Positions 48,437 through 60,848 of a stretch of DNA of 64,000 nt are shown piece after piece. This stretch comes from Novosphingobium sp. (GTDB lineage: Bacteria > Pseudomonadota > Alphaproteobacteria > Sphingomonadales > Sphingomonadaceae), in assembly GCA_016719755.1 (NCBI GenBank), contig JADJYM010000015.1, positions 124,001-188,000 of the forward strand, in the 5' to 3' direction. The first letter of the stretch is position 1. Each line of letters opens with the position of its first letter. The notes beneath the pieces were generated by a model that was given only the letters and a program-made list of their open reading frames with translations, was not told the DNA's origin and did not search any database. Position numbers and translations under genes: made by a program.

Positions 48437-48561
48437 CCCGGCCGCTCTAGGCGTTCGATGCAATACCGCCAAGCGGCCGCTTGCACAGCCTCGCGTTTTG
48501 ACTATGGGGAATGCGCGAAGGGTGCCCGTGCGCGCCCACCAGAGCCAAGGGGAAAAGTCAC

Positions 48562-48951
48562 ATGGCCGGGTCCGGTAATCGACCGATTTCGCCGCATCTG
48601 CAGATCTGGCGCTGGGGGCCGGCAATGCTGGTCTCGATCCTGCACCGCGTTTCGGGCAATGGCCTGGCCATTGCCGGGCTGGGCGTGCTCCTGTGGTGGC
48701 TGGCCGCACTGGCCGACGGGGAAGCAAGCTATAATGCCTTCGCCGCCCACGCTACCGCCTGGTACGGCCGGGTTGTGCTGGTCGGCATTACGTGGGCCTT
48801 CTTCAACCACCTGTGCTCAGGTGTCCGCCATCTCGTGCTGGATATCGGCGCGGGTTATGAATTGCAAAGCAATGCCTTCTGGTCGGTGGTTTCGCCGGTT
48901 GCGGGCGTGGTGCTCACCGTCGCCTTTTGGGCGATCGTCCTTTTTGTCTGA
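48562..48951 (+). CDS. sdhC: Succinate dehydrogenase cytochrome b556 subunit
   Basis: Membrane anchor of complex II, binding heme b and quinone. 129 residues, three helices. PHLQIWRWGPAMLVSILHRVSG contains the conserved HRxSG (quinone site), and GVRHLVLDIG contains the heme-ligand His. Start at 48562 has AAGGGGA upstream; longer frames are unlikely. First gene of sdhC-sdhD-sdhA. Confidence 0.95.
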   Translation: MAGSGNRPISPHLQIWRWGPAMLVSILHRVSGNGLAIAGLGVLLWWLAALADGEASYNAFAAHATAWYGRVVLVGITWAFFNHLCSGVRHLVLDIGAGYELQSNAFWSVVSPVAGVVLTVAFWAIVLFV

Positions 48952-48963
48952 GAGTGGCTGACC

Positions 48964-49344
48964 ATGGGTAACGGAACTCCGATCGGACGGGTGCGTGGGC
49001 TGGGCTCGGCGCATTCGGGTTCGCATCACTGGTTGCTGCAGCGCTTCACTGCCGTTGGCAATCTGGTGCTGGTGCTGTGGCTGGTGGGATCGCTGCTGGC
49101 GATGAACGACTACTCGTTCAAGGCCGTGCACGCCTGGGCCTCGCAGCCGTTGGCCGCCAGCCTGCTGGGGCTGCTGATCCTCAGCACCTTCTGGCACGCG
49201 CGCCTGGGGATGCAGGTGATGATCGAGGACTATGTCCACGAAACCGCCAACAAGTTCGCAGTGATAACGCTGCTTAACCTTGCCGCTTTCGCCGGGGCCG
49301 CCTTTGGCCTGCTGTGCGTTATCCGCCTCGCGCTCGGAGCCTGA
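48964..49344 (+). CDS. sdhD: Succinate dehydrogenase hydrophobic membrane anchor subunit
   Basis: Second membrane anchor of complex II. 126 residues, three helices. [23 protein letters not shown] (as [12 protein letters not shown] and [10 protein letters not shown]) and the heme-ligand His in [17 protein letters not shown] are typical. 12 bases after sdhC and 5 before sdhA. Confidence 0.95.
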   Translation: MGNGTPIGRVRGLGSAHSGSHHWLLQRFTAVGNLVLVLWLVGSLLAMNDYSFKAVHAWASQPLAASLLGLLILSTFWHARLGMQVMIEDYVHETANKFAVITLLNLAAFAGAAFGLLCVIRLALGA

Positions 49345-49349
49345 GCCAC

Positions 49350-51158
49350 ATGACCGCTCCTGCCTACAAGATCATCGATCACACCTATGACACCGTCGTC
49401 GTCGGCGCTGGCGGCTCGGGCCTGCGCGCCACGATGGGCAGCGCCGAGGCGGGCCTGAAGACGGCCTGCATCACCAAGGTGTTCCCCACCCGCAGCCACA
49501 CCGTGGCGGCGCAGGGCGGCATCGCCGCCAGCCTCAAGAACAACACGCCCGATCACTGGACCTGGCACATGTTCGACACCGTCAAGGGGTCTGACTGGCT
49601 GGGCGATCAGGACGCCATCGAATACATGGTGCGCGAAGCGCCCGCCGCGGTTTACGAACTGGAACACGCGGGCGTGCCCTTCAGCCGCAATGCCGATGGC
49701 ACGATCTACCAGCGCCCGTTCGGCGGCCACATGCAGAACATGGGCGAAGGCCCGCCGGTGCAGCGCACCTGTGCCGCCGCCGACCGCACCGGTCACGCCA
49801 TGCTCCACGCGCTCTACCAGCAGAGCCTGAAGTACGACGCGGACTTCTTCATCGAATACTTCGCGATCGACCTGATCATGGAGAACGGCGAATGCCGCGG
49901 CGTGATCGCGCTGTGCATGGACGATGGCTCGATCCACCGCTTCCGCGCCAAAGGCGTGGTCCTGGCGACCGGCGGCTATGGCCGCTGCTACTACACCGCC
50001 ACCTCGGCCCACACCTGCACCGGTGACGGCGGCGGCATGGTGCTGCGCGCGGGCCTGCCGCTGCAGGACATGGAATTCGTGCAGTTCCACCCCACTGGCA
50101 TCTACGGCGCTGGCGTGCTCATCACCGAAGGCGCGCGGGGCGAGGGCGGCTACCTCACCAATTCCGAGGGCGAGCGGTTCATGGAACGCTATGCCCCTTC
50201 GGCCAAGGACCTTGCCAGCCGCGACGTCGTCTCGCGCTCGATGGCGCTGGAAATCCGCGAAGGGCGCGGCGTGGGTCCGAACAAGGACCACATCTACCTG
50301 CACCTCGATCACATCGATCCCAAGGTGCTGGCCGAACGCCTGCCCGGGATCACCGAAAGCGGCAAGATCTTCGCGGGCGTGGACCTGACCCGCCAACCGC
50401 TCCCGGTGGTGCCAACGGTGCACTACAACATGGGCGGCATTCCCACGAACTACATGGGCGAAGTCGTCACCATCGGTGCCGACGGCAATCCCGAAACGGT
50501 CGTCCCCGGCCTGTTCGCAGTGGGCGAGGCTGCCTGCGTTTCGGTCCACGGCGCCAACCGCCTGGGCTCCAACTCGCTGATCGACCTCGTGGTGTTCGGC
50601 CGCGCGGCGGGCCACCGCCTCAAGGAACTGATCAAGCCGGGCACCTCGCATGCCGAACTGCCGAAGGATTCGGCCGATCTGGCGCTGACCCGCCTCGATC
50701 ACTTCCGCAACGCCAAGGGCGGCTCGCCCACCGCGCAGATCCGCACCGAAATGCAGCGCACGATGAGCCTTCACGCTGCCGTGTTCCGCACCGACGAGGT
50801 GATGGCCGAAGGCAAGGTCAAGCTGGCTGATACCTACAAGCGGATGGAAGACGTCCACGTTTCCGACCGCTCGCTGATCTGGAACTCGGACCTGGTGGAA
50901 ACGCTGGAACTGGACAACCTGATCAGCCAGGCCAGCGTCACCCTGCACGGCGCGCACAACCGCAAGGAAAGCCGCGGCGCGCACGCGCACGAGGATTTCC
51001 CCGACCGCGACGACGCCAACTGGATGAAGCACACCGCCGCCTGGTTCAACGGCTGGGGCGGCAAGGGCGGCGAAGTCAAGATCGACTACCGCCCGGTCCA
51101 CGAATACACGCTGACCGACGATGCCGAGTACATCAAGCCGAAGAAGCGGGTGTATTGA
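49350..51158 (+). CDS. sdhA: Succinate dehydrogenase flavoprotein subunit
   Basis: Oxidises succinate to fumarate with covalent FAD. 602 residues. FAD-binding [19 protein letters not shown], covalent-FAD motif [10 protein letters not shown], active-site [27 protein letters not shown] ([20 protein letters not shown]) and [11 protein letters not shown]. Start 49350 fits after the sdhD stop. A terminator follows directly, and sdhB is not the next gene. Confidence 0.97.
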   Translation: MTAPAYKIIDHTYDTVVVGAGGSGLRATMGSAEAGLKTACITKVFPTRSHTVAAQGGIAASLKNNTPDHWTWHMFDTVKGSDWLGDQDAIEYMVREAPAAVYELEHAGVPFSRNADGTIYQRPFGGHMQNMGEGPPVQRTCAAADRTGHAMLHALYQQSLKYDADFFIEYFAIDLIMENGECRGVIALCMDDGSIHRFRAKGVVLATGGYGRCYYTATSAHTCTGDGGGMVLRAGLPLQDMEFVQFHPTGIYGAGVLITEGARGEGGYLTNSEGERFMERYAPSAKDLASRDVVSRSMALEIREGRGVGPNKDHIYLHLDHIDPKVLAERLPGITESGKIFAGVDLTRQPLPVVPTVHYNMGGIPTNYMGEVVTIGADGNPETVVPGLFAVGEAACVSVHGANRLGSNSLIDLVVFGRAAGHRLKELIKPGTSHAELPKDSADLALTRLDHFRNAKGGSPTAQIRTEMQRTMSLHAAVFRTDEVMAEGKVKLADTYKRMEDVHVSDRSLIWNSDLVETLELDNLISQASVTLHGAHNRKESRGAHAHEDFPDRDDANWMKHTAAWFNGWGGKGGEVKIDYRPVHEYTLTDDAEYIKPKKRVY

Positions 51159-51183
51159 TCCGAGCGAACAGCGCTAATTGAAC

Positions 51184-51212
51184 AAGGGCCGGGGCGAAAG
51201 CTCCGGCCCTTT
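51184..51212 (+). terminator. Intrinsic terminator after sdhA
   Basis: A 9-base perfect stem (51184-51192 with 51203-51211), extended by two further pairs (one G-U), around a 6-base GAAA-containing loop. The T-tract is short (TTT, then CGATT). It lies 26 bases past the sdhA stop and fits a moderate terminator. Confidence 0.7.
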
Positions 51213-51285
51213 CGATTGGAGTGCGCTAGCAGGTTGCCGATAGCGTCCGTGCTGCTAGCCTGACGGTCTTTCGGGGGGATCCACT

Positions 51286-51774
51286 ATGCGCTTTCGCTAC
51301 CTTGCCTTGCTTGCCGCTCTGGCCGCGCCCGCCAGCCTGTCCGCAGGGACGCCCGCCACGCCGCAGCTCAAGATCACCGAGATCGAGGCGCGGTTGTTCT
51401 ATGGCTATTCGGGCAAGCTGTCGGATGATCTCTTGAAGCGCGATCCGGCTTTTTCGGGTTGGAACACGATTATCGGCGAGGGGCCTTCGGGCGAACCGGC
51501 GGATGATATGCTGGTCTCGATCAAGGTCGAGCCGCTGGTCAAGCCTGCCGGCAACGAGGGCATCTTTTCCGACCAGCAGGTCGTCGTCACCGCAACCGCC
51601 AATGGCAAGGTCGTGGCCAAACGCACTTTCACCGGCACCCTGACCAACAATCGGGGCGTTTCGTGGAAGGGCCTCTACCTGCGCGACATTGGCTGCGCGG
51701 GGACGTTGAAGATCGAGGCGGTGGCGGGCAGGCACCGCAAGGTTGCCACCCTTCAGTTTAATTGCGGGGAGTGA
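51286..51774 (+). CDS. Exported protein of unknown function
   Basis: 162 residues with a signal peptide (MRFRYLALLAALAAPAS, cleavage after LSA). The mature domain is beta-rich with YGYSGKLSDDLLKRD, QQVVVTATANGKVVAKRTF, and two Cys (DIGCAGT, QFNCGE) near the C-terminus that may be disulphide-linked. Not recognised. Sits after the sdh terminator; converges on the lactate-dehydrogenase-like gene. Confidence 0.75.
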   Translation: MRFRYLALLAALAAPASLSAGTPATPQLKITEIEARLFYGYSGKLSDDLLKRDPAFSGWNTIIGEGPSGEPADDMLVSIKVEPLVKPAGNEGIFSDQQVVVTATANGKVVAKRTFTGTLTNNRGVSWKGLYLRDIGCAGTLKIEAVAGRHRKVATLQFNCGE

Positions 51775-51783
51775 TGGGCAGGG

Positions 51784-52932
51784 TCAGCGCCAGCGTAGCC
51801 GTTCGGCGGTGAACTGGTCCACCCGCTTGACCCCCATCAGCTTCATGGTCCGAATGATCTCATCCTGCATGATGCCCAGCGCGCGCTCCACCCCGGCCTG
51901 CCCGGCGGCGGCGAGCGCGTAAAGATACAGCCTTCCGCCGGACGCGGCAGTCGCCCCCGCGCAGAGGCTCTTGGCGACATGGGTGCCGCGTCGCACGCCG
52001 CCGTCGCAGATGATCTCGATCCGTCCGCCGACCGCATCGACGATCTCGCTGAGTTGATCGAACGGCGCGCGGCTGCCGTCAAGCTGGCGGCCGCCGTGGT
52101 TGGAGATCATGATCGCGTCGATTCCCATGTCGGCGGCGCGGCGCGCGTCAGCCACGCTCATCACGCCCTTGAGAGCGAACTTGCCGCCCCAGTCCGCGCG
52201 GATCTGCTCCACCATCTTCCAGTCCATCGACTGGTCGAGCATCTCGGAGAAATAGCGCTGGATCGAAACGGACTCGCTGGTGCCTTCGCGCACATGGGTA
52301 TCGAGATTGGGGAGGGCGAACTTCTCGCGGAAGACATAGTCCAGCGCCCAGCGCGGCTTGAGCGCATAGGATAGCGCAGAGGAGAGGGTGAAAGTCGGCG
52401 GTGAGGAAAAGCCGCTGCGCAGGCAGCGCTCGCGCTTGCCTCCGACGATCGTATCGACCGTCAGCGCGATGGCGTCGAACTTCGCCGCCTGGCAGCGCTC
52501 GATCATCGAGCGGTTGAGGCCCTTGTCCTTGTGGACATACAGTTGGAACATCTTGGGGGTGGAGATCAGCGCGCCAATCTCCTCGATACTGACCGTGGCA
52601 AGGCTGGAAATGCCGCACCAAACGCCGAACTTTTCAGCCGCCCGCGCCACCGCGCGTTCGCCCTGCCAGTGGAACACCCGCTGGAGCGCCGTGGGGGAGA
52701 GGATCAGCGGCAGGGCGGATTTGCGCCCCAGGATCGTGCAACTGGTGTCGATCTCCTCCACCCCTGCCAGCACGTCCGGCACCAGATCGGCGCTGGCGAA
52801 GGCCTGGGTGTTGCGGGCCTTGGTCAGTTCATCGTCGGCCGCGCCGTCGATGTAATCGAACACCGGCCAGGGCAGGCGCTGCTTCGCAAGGCTTCGGAAA
52901 TCGTCGATGTTGTGGCAATCGGTCAGGCGCAT
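51784..52932 (-). CDS. FMN-dependent alpha-hydroxy-acid (L-lactate-type) dehydrogenase
   Basis: 382-residue flavoenzyme of the LldD family, oxidising L-2-hydroxy acids such as lactate. VFDYIDGAADDE, LSPTALQRVFHWQGE, QLYVHKDKG, LTVDTIVGGKRERCLRSG, Lys in FALKGVMSVADARRA, and the catalytic His and Arg in SNHGGRQLDGS are all typical. Close to E. coli LldD (396). Stands alone. Substrate could also be mandelate or another hydroxy acid. Confidence 0.9.
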   Translation of the reverse strand: MRLTDCHNIDDFRSLAKQRLPWPVFDYIDGAADDELTKARNTQAFASADLVPDVLAGVEEIDTSCTILGRKSALPLILSPTALQRVFHWQGERAVARAAEKFGVWCGISSLATVSIEEIGALISTPKMFQLYVHKDKGLNRSMIERCQAAKFDAIALTVDTIVGGKRERCLRSGFSSPPTFTLSSALSYALKPRWALDYVFREKFALPNLDTHVREGTSESVSIQRYFSEMLDQSMDWKMVEQIRADWGGKFALKGVMSVADARRAADMGIDAIMISNHGGRQLDGSRAPFDQLSEIVDAVGGRIEIICDGGVRRGTHVAKSLCAGATAASGGRLYLYALAAAGQAGVERALGIMQDEIIRTMKLMGVKRVDQFTAERLRWR

Positions 52933-52970
52933 GGCAGGCTGGCTAGCCGAAAGTCGCCCGAGGCGAAACC

Positions 52971-53639
52971 CTAGTTGGTCTTCTGCACGACCGGTTGCTG
53001 GACATACTGGACCTTGCCCTTGCGGCGTTTGGCGCTCACCGGTTTTGCCTGGGCCGCCGGCGCAAGCGCGGTGGCCGGTGTGGCAGCGGGGGGCGTACCC
53101 ACGATCGCGGCGATGTCCGCAGTCGTCGCGGGGCGCGCCGGGTAGCGGCAGCCGCGCGCCTGGCCATAGCCCTTTAGGAAGCCACGCCGGGCCAGTCCGG
53201 CCATGATCGCCGACTGCATCTTGCGCTCGCTTTCGTTTGCGCCCGAAATCTCGCGGATCAGGCCGCGGAACGGGATGAACGATCCGACTGCGGCCTGGGC
53301 AACGCGGCCCGCACTGACTTTTTCGCGGGCTTCTCCGGGCAGATCGCTGTCCGCGCCAAGCACGGCGTCAAGCTCGCCTACGGCAGCGGCAATCTGCGGG
53401 CAGGTGCGAAGCCCGGTCAGTTCGTACGGACGTTGCTGGGCGCCAAGGAGCAGCGGCGGGATCTGGTCCTTCTTGAGGTTGAGGTCCGATAGTGGCGTGG
53501 TGGCTGCGTCCTTCACGCTGGTGGTGCGTTCGGTCACCGGCTTGCCCGGGTCCGCATCCTGGTTTTCCTGCGGTGCGGCCAGAGTTGGCGAGGCGGCGGT
53601 CAGGATCAGTCCGAGTCCGAGGGCGAGGGGCGCGCGCAT
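52971..53639 (-). CDS. Exported protein of unknown function
   Basis: 222 residues with a signal peptide (MRAPLALGLGLILTAASPT, cleavage after LAA). A central region has PLSDLNLKKDQIPPLLLGAQ, YELTGLRTCPQIAAAVGELDAVLG and GRVAQAAVGSFIPFRGLIREISG. The C-terminal about 50 residues are Ala/Pro/Thr-rich with a basic KRRKGKVQ end. Not recognised; may be envelope-associated. Confidence 0.75.
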   Translation of the reverse strand: MRAPLALGLGLILTAASPTLAAPQENQDADPGKPVTERTTSVKDAATTPLSDLNLKKDQIPPLLLGAQQRPYELTGLRTCPQIAAAVGELDAVLGADSDLPGEAREKVSAGRVAQAAVGSFIPFRGLIREISGANESERKMQSAIMAGLARRGFLKGYGQARGCRYPARPATTADIAAIVGTPPAATPATALAPAAQAKPVSAKRRKGKVQYVQQPVVQKTN

Positions 53640-53713
53640 GATTGGTCAGTCTCCACTTGGGGTCCGAATCGAGAGCGGCCAGCCCCCCGAGCCGCTATCG
53701 TTGACTATCTTCC

Positions 53714-54592
53714 TTAGCGTCTCAAATCGGAAAAGGTATCGCAGGAATCTTCGTTACCGGTCTGCAAACCACGCCGCAGCCATTCGGTGCGCTGCTGGCT
53801 GGTGCCATGGGTGAAGGCGGCCTCGACCGGTCGGCGTCCGGCCTTTTCCATCAGCGTATCGTCACCGATCTGGTGCGCCGCGTTTAGCCCTTCCTCCATG
53901 TCGCCCGGCTCGATCCGGTCGCGGTTGCGCGCCGCCCAGACCCCGGCGTAGCAATCCGCTTGCAGTTCCATGCGCACCTGCAACTGGTTCGCGCTGCGCG
54001 GGTTGCGTTCCTGGGCAGAGCGGACCTGGTCGGCAAGGCCGGTCAGAGCCTGGACATGGTGGCCATATTCATGGGCCATGACATAGGCCCGGGCAAAATC
54101 GCCGCCCGCGCCCATGCGGGTTTCCATTTCCTTGTAGAAATCGGTGTCGATGTAGATGCCCTGGTCGGCGGGGCAGTAGAACGGCCCCATCGCGCTTTGC
54201 GCCGCGCCGCAGCCGGAACTGCCGGCCTGCGAATAGAACACCAGCTTGGGCGGCGTGAACCGGGCGTCGGCGGCGGCGAAAATCGGCTCCCAGGTCTTGT
54301 TGAGCGAGGAGAGTGCGTTGCAGCTTTCCCGGCTCAGCGCGTCAATCGTGCAGCTTTCGCTGGCGGAGCGTCCGCCCTGCGCCTCGCGCCCGGCGGGTTC
54401 TTGCTGCTGGACCTGCTGGAGCCCGCCGAGCATCTGCGCCGGGTCCACCCCGAACACCAGCGCCGCGATCAGCGCGATAGCCAGTGTCCCGCAGCCAAGC
54501 TTGCCTCCCGGTCCACCCATCCGGAAACCGCCGCCGGAACCGCGCTGGTCCTCGACATTGATGGAATTGGGATCGAAATCGTCGAGCCGCAT
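53714..54592 (-). CDS. Neutral zinc metallopeptidase (YpfJ family)
   Basis: 292-residue membrane-anchored metallopeptidase-like protein. Gly-rich cytoplasmic segment (RGSGGGFRMGGPGGK), one membrane helix (LGCGTLAIALIAALVFGVD), then a periplasmic domain with FCP-type YCPADQGIYIDTDFYKEME and zinc motif AHEYGHHVQ (HExxH variant), MELQADCYAGVWA and the C-terminal TERTEWLRRG-like TEWLRRGLQTG. Length and motifs match YpfJ. Start at 54592; longer frames read through the divergent gene. Confidence 0.88.
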   Translation of the reverse strand: MRLDDFDPNSINVEDQRGSGGGFRMGGPGGKLGCGTLAIALIAALVFGVDPAQMLGGLQQVQQQEPAGREAQGGRSASESCTIDALSRESCNALSSLNKTWEPIFAAADARFTPPKLVFYSQAGSSGCGAAQSAMGPFYCPADQGIYIDTDFYKEMETRMGAGGDFARAYVMAHEYGHHVQALTGLADQVRSAQERNPRSANQLQVRMELQADCYAGVWAARNRDRIEPGDMEEGLNAAHQIGDDTLMEKAGRRPVEAAFTHGTSQQRTEWLRRGLQTGNEDSCDTFSDLRR

Positions 54593-54674
54593 GGTGGGGC
54601 CTTTCTCTGCGCTGGACAACCGCCGATCCAGCCGCGATGGCGCGCCGTATAGCCTGTTTGGATCGGAGTCGGGA

Positions 54675-55430
54675 ATGTTTCTTGAAGGAAAGCGTGCACT
54701 TGTAACGGGTTCCACGTCCGGAATCGGTCTCGCCATCGCCCGCGCGCTCCATGCGGAAGGCGCCGAAGTTGTTCTTTCCGGGTTTGGCGAGGAAGCCGCC
54801 ATTGCCGCGCTGTGCGATGAACTGGCCGCGCGCCATATCCCGGCGGACCTTTCACGCCGCGAAGGGGTGGAGACGCTTATGGCCGGGGCCGGAGCGGTCG
54901 ACATTCTGGTCAACAATGCCGGGATGCAGCACGTTGCCCCGGTCGAGGAGTTCCCGGTAGAGAAGTGGGACACGATCATCGCGCTCAACCTGACGGCGGC
55001 TTTCGATGCCTGCCGCCTGGCGATCCCGCACATGAAGTCGGCCGGGTGGGGGCGGATCATCAATACCGCCAGTGCCCACAGCCTTACCGCTTCGCCCTAC
55101 AAGGCGGCGTATGTCTCGGCCAAGCATGGTCTCGCCGGATTGACCAAGACACTGGCGCTGGAACTCGCGACCTTCAACATCACCGCCAACTGCATCAGTC
55201 CGGGCTATGTCTGGACTGAACTGGTCGAAAAGCAGATTCCCGACACGATGGCGGCGCGCGGCATGACGCGGGATCAGGTGATCCAGGACGTGCTGCTGAC
55301 CCGCCAGCCGACTCGCAAATTCGTCCAACCGTCCGACGTGGCCGAGATGGCGGTGTTCCTGTGCCGCGATGCCAGTGCCAACATCACCGGCGCCAACATC
55401 AGCATGGACGGGGGTTGGACGGCCGAATAG
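54675..55430 (+). CDS. bdhA: 3-hydroxybutyrate dehydrogenase
   Basis: NAD-dependent oxidation of (R)-3-hydroxybutyrate to acetoacetate, the step after PHB or ketone-body breakdown. 251-residue SDR with features special to BDH: TGSTSGIGLAIA, NNAGMQHVAPVEEFPVEKWD, SAHSLTASPYKAAYVSAKHG (Ser133, Tyr146, Lys150), SPGYVWTELVEKQIP, VLLTRQPTRKFVQP. Start at 54675; upstream frame belongs to the divergent peptidase region. Not next to phaC, but a functional link to PHA turnover is likely. Confidence 0.92.
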   Translation: MFLEGKRALVTGSTSGIGLAIARALHAEGAEVVLSGFGEEAAIAALCDELAARHIPADLSRREGVETLMAGAGAVDILVNNAGMQHVAPVEEFPVEKWDTIIALNLTAAFDACRLAIPHMKSAGWGRIINTASAHSLTASPYKAAYVSAKHGLAGLTKTLALELATFNITANCISPGYVWTELVEKQIPDTMAARGMTRDQVIQDVLLTRQPTRKFVQPSDVAEMAVFLCRDASANITGANISMDGGWTAE

Positions 55431-55539
55431 CGCGGCGACGCCCAAAAGACTGTTGTTTTCCTGCCACTTTACGGCGGAACCGCGAACCACTCTTACCTCC
55501 GCGCTTGCCGTGGGGGCGGCTTCGTGTTGGTATGCTGCG

Positions 55540-57042
55540 ATGGGCCGTTTGTTTTCAGCGATGAGCCGTTTTGCTGTGGCGATTCTTGCCATGGCGCTGC
55601 TCGTCGCGGTCCCGGCTGATGCCGCCAAAAAGCGCGACTCGGCAACAGTAGAGCTCAAGGGCCAGCTGCTCGCCCACATTACCGAGCTGTCTGATGACAG
55701 CTACGAAGGCCGCGAGCCTGGCACCGAGGGTGAGGCGAAGACGCTGCGCTATCTGGGCAAGCAGTGGTTCGACATCGGCCTTGAATCCGGCACCAACAAT
55801 CCCGCGCACGCCTGGTTTTCGCCAGTAACGCTGGTCGCGCGCGAGCCTGACGGCAACCGCGCCGCCTTCACCCGCCGGGGCAAGCGCCTGTTCCTGCTGC
55901 CTGGATCGACGCTCGTCCTGACGTCTGGCAAGCGCAGCCTGATCGAGAATGCTCCGGTGCTGTTCGTCGGCAAGGGCGCCGTCATCCCAACTCGGGCCGA
56001 GCTGGCCGGGCGCGTCGCGCTGTTGCTCGACGGTGCGGAGGAAGGCTCCGTCCGGCAGAATGCGCTGCTTGAGGCTGGCGCATCGGCCGTGCTGACCGTG
56101 CTCGACGATCCCGACCAGACGCTGGAAAACATCGCCGCGCGGCGCGCCCGCAAGGGCTATGCGCTGGCCAGTGAGGAACTGGGCGGCGATCTGGAAGCCT
56201 ATATCACCGCCCCTGGGCTTGATCGCCTGCTCGCGCCCGGCGGCCAGTCGACCGCGTCGTTGCGCGCCTTGGCGGAAGCTCCCGGATTTGCCCCCCGGCC
56301 GCTCGATCTTGCCGCCACACTGGAGGCGACCACCAGCGAGACGCGGATCAACACCCACAACATGATCGGCAAGCTTGCGGGCCGCAAACCCGATGGCAAG
56401 GCCGTGCTGCTGCTGGCGCACTGGGACCATTTCGGGCGCTGCGTGCCGCCACCGGCCGAGGACCAGATCTGCAATGGCGCAATCGACAATGCCAGCGGAC
56501 TTGCCGTGCTCACCGAAGTGGCCCGGCGGCTGGCGAAGGGGCCGCCGATGGACCGCGACGTCTATTTCCTGGCGACGACGGCAGAAGAACTTGGCCTGCT
56601 GGGCGCCCATGCCTTTGCGGAAAACCCGCCCGTGCCGCTCGATCAGATCCTCGCCGCTTTCAATATCGATTCGGTTGCACTGGGGCCGGCGGGTCAGCCA
56701 TTTGCGGTAGTTGGCAAGGGCATGACCCGGATCGATCCCGCCATTGCGGCGGTTGCCAAGGCGCAGAAGAAGAAACTGACGGGGGGAGAGGCGCTCAACA
56801 CCTATGTCCGTCGCCAGGATGGCTGGGCGCTGATGCAGCACGACGTCCCGGCGGTGATGATCTCCAGTTCGTGGTCCGACATTGCCCGGGTCGAAGCTTT
56901 CATGGAAGGTGATTACCACCGCGCCAGCGACGGGCTTAAGCCGGGGATCGAACTGGGAGGCGCTGCTGATGACGTCCTGTTCCTGGTCGCGCTCACCCGC
57001 TGGTTCGCCGATCCGAAGAAGGTTCCCGCCGCAGCCAAATAG
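55540..57042 (+). CDS. M28-family zinc peptidase
   Basis: 500-residue exported aminopeptidase-like enzyme. Signal peptide (RFAVAILAMALLVAVPADA) and mature start. An inserted PA-type segment precedes the M28 domain. Zinc-binding residues seen in LLAHWDHFG, NGAIDNASG, TTAEELGLLGA and DYHRASDG. Start 55540 chosen, with 55561 an alternative giving the same signal. Upstream in-frame extension from 55369 would overlap bdhA and is rejected. Probably digests peptides in the periplasm. Confidence 0.88.
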   Translation: MGRLFSAMSRFAVAILAMALLVAVPADAAKKRDSATVELKGQLLAHITELSDDSYEGREPGTEGEAKTLRYLGKQWFDIGLESGTNNPAHAWFSPVTLVAREPDGNRAAFTRRGKRLFLLPGSTLVLTSGKRSLIENAPVLFVGKGAVIPTRAELAGRVALLLDGAEEGSVRQNALLEAGASAVLTVLDDPDQTLENIAARRARKGYALASEELGGDLEAYITAPGLDRLLAPGGQSTASLRALAEAPGFAPRPLDLAATLEATTSETRINTHNMIGKLAGRKPDGKAVLLLAHWDHFGRCVPPPAEDQICNGAIDNASGLAVLTEVARRLAKGPPMDRDVYFLATTAEELGLLGAHAFAENPPVPLDQILAAFNIDSVALGPAGQPFAVVGKGMTRIDPAIAAVAKAQKKKLTGGEALNTYVRRQDGWALMQHDVPAVMISSSWSDIARVEAFMEGDYHRASDGLKPGIELGGAADDVLFLVALTRWFADPKKVPAAAK

Positions 57043-59741
<2,699 letters not shown>

Positions 59742-59780
59742 TAACGAACCGCTGAGATGGCTACGCTCAAGGAGCTGACG

Positions 59781-60290
59781 ATGCGTTACACCCCCGCCGC
59801 GCTTGCGCTTGCCTTGCTGGCGGCGGTTACCTCCAGTGTCGGGCAGGGCGCGCCGCCCGCGCCGCTTGATCCGCGCTCTGCCGCGCTGGTCGCGCAGGGC
59901 CGCGCGGCACTGGTCAGTGGCGATGCCAACGGCGCGATCGACGCCTTCGAAGCCGCGCTGGCAGTCCAGCCAGGTCATGTTGCCATCTACCTCAACCTGG
60001 CCGAGGCAACGCGCCAGCAGGGCATGCAGGGCAAGGCGCTGCACTATTACCGGCAGGCGCTTACGCTGGAGCCGGACAACCAGTACGCGATCGCGGGCGA
60101 AGGTCTGGCGCTGGTCGAAAAGGGCGCGGTCGAGAAGGCCCGCCGCAACCTGTCCCGGCTGGAACAACTCTGCGGCAAACAGTGCGCGCCCACCGAGCAG
60201 CTTGCCGCCGCGATCGCCAAGGGCCCGGCCGCGCCGCAGGTGGTGACTGCCGATCAGGTGAAGTCGCAGCCGGTGGTTACGCCGAACTGA
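59781..60290 (+). CDS. Exported tetratricopeptide-repeat protein
   Basis: 169 residues. Signal peptide (MRYTPAALALALLAAVTSS) then two to three TPR-like repeats (GRAALVSGDANGAIDAFEAA; YLNLAEATRQQGMQGKALHY; GEGLALVEKGAVEKARRN). Three Ala-rich helices and a C-terminal tail. TPR modules bind partner proteins; partner unknown. AAGGAG (59769-59774) supports the start at 59781 over 59757. Confidence 0.82.
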   Translation: MRYTPAALALALLAAVTSSVGQGAPPAPLDPRSAALVAQGRAALVSGDANGAIDAFEAALAVQPGHVAIYLNLAEATRQQGMQGKALHYYRQALTLEPDNQYAIAGEGLALVEKGAVEKARRNLSRLEQLCGKQCAPTEQLAAAIAKGPAAPQVVTADQVKSQPVVTPN

Positions 60291-60326
60291 TCCAGGAACA
60301 GATCGGGCCCGGCGGAGAGGCAAGCT

Positions 60327-60812
60327 TCAGATCAATCCGGAAAACTCTTCCAGAACAGCCTCGTAGACGTGCTTCTTGAACGGCACGATCAGGTCTACCA
60401 GTCGCTCCGGCTCGACCCATTGCCATTCGCAGAATTCGGCCGGATCGTGATGGTCGATGCGGATGTGTTCATCGCTGCCTGAAAATCGCGCGAGCAGCCA
60501 GTGCTGGGTCTGGCCGCGATACTTGCCGCCCCAGACCCGCCCGAGCAATTCGTCGGGCAGGTCATAGAGCAGGGGCTTGCGGGTCTGTGCGACCAGGCTG
60601 ACATGGCCCGCCTCGACCCCGGTTTCCTCCCACAACTCGCGCAGCGCCGCATCATGCAGGTCTTCGCCCGGATCGATTCCGCCCTGCGGCATCTGCCAGA
60701 ATTCACTGGCGGCATTGTCGATCCGCTTGCCCACGAACACGCGGGCCTGGGGGTTGACCAGCATCACCCCGACGCAGGGGCGATAGGGCAAGGCGGCAAA
60801 GCGTTCTTCCAT
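60327..60812 (-). CDS. rppH: RNA pyrophosphohydrolase (Nudix)
   Basis: Removes pyrophosphate from 5'-triphosphorylated mRNA to start decay. 161 residues. YRPCVGVMLVNPQARVFVGKR and Nudix box GIDPGEDLHDAALRELWEETG (G-x5-E-x7-REUxEExG). LLYDLPDELLGRVWGGKYRG and the C-terminal VPFKKHVYEAVLEEF are characteristic of RppH. Convergent with the TPR gene. Confidence 0.95.
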   Translation of the reverse strand: MEERFAALPYRPCVGVMLVNPQARVFVGKRIDNAASEFWQMPQGGIDPGEDLHDAALRELWEETGVEAGHVSLVAQTRKPLLYDLPDELLGRVWGGKYRGQTQHWLLARFSGSDEHIRIDHHDPAEFCEWQWVEPERLVDLIVPFKKHVYEAVLEEFSGLI

Positions 60813-60848
60813 GGCGAGGCCTTAGCCGAAGCTGATGCAAACCGAAAT

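Noticed and set aside
48436..48727. Extended SDR start at 48727
   Set aside because: The extension is Arg/Pro-rich, overlaps the divergent sdhC 5' end and precedes the cofactor motif by about 100 residues.
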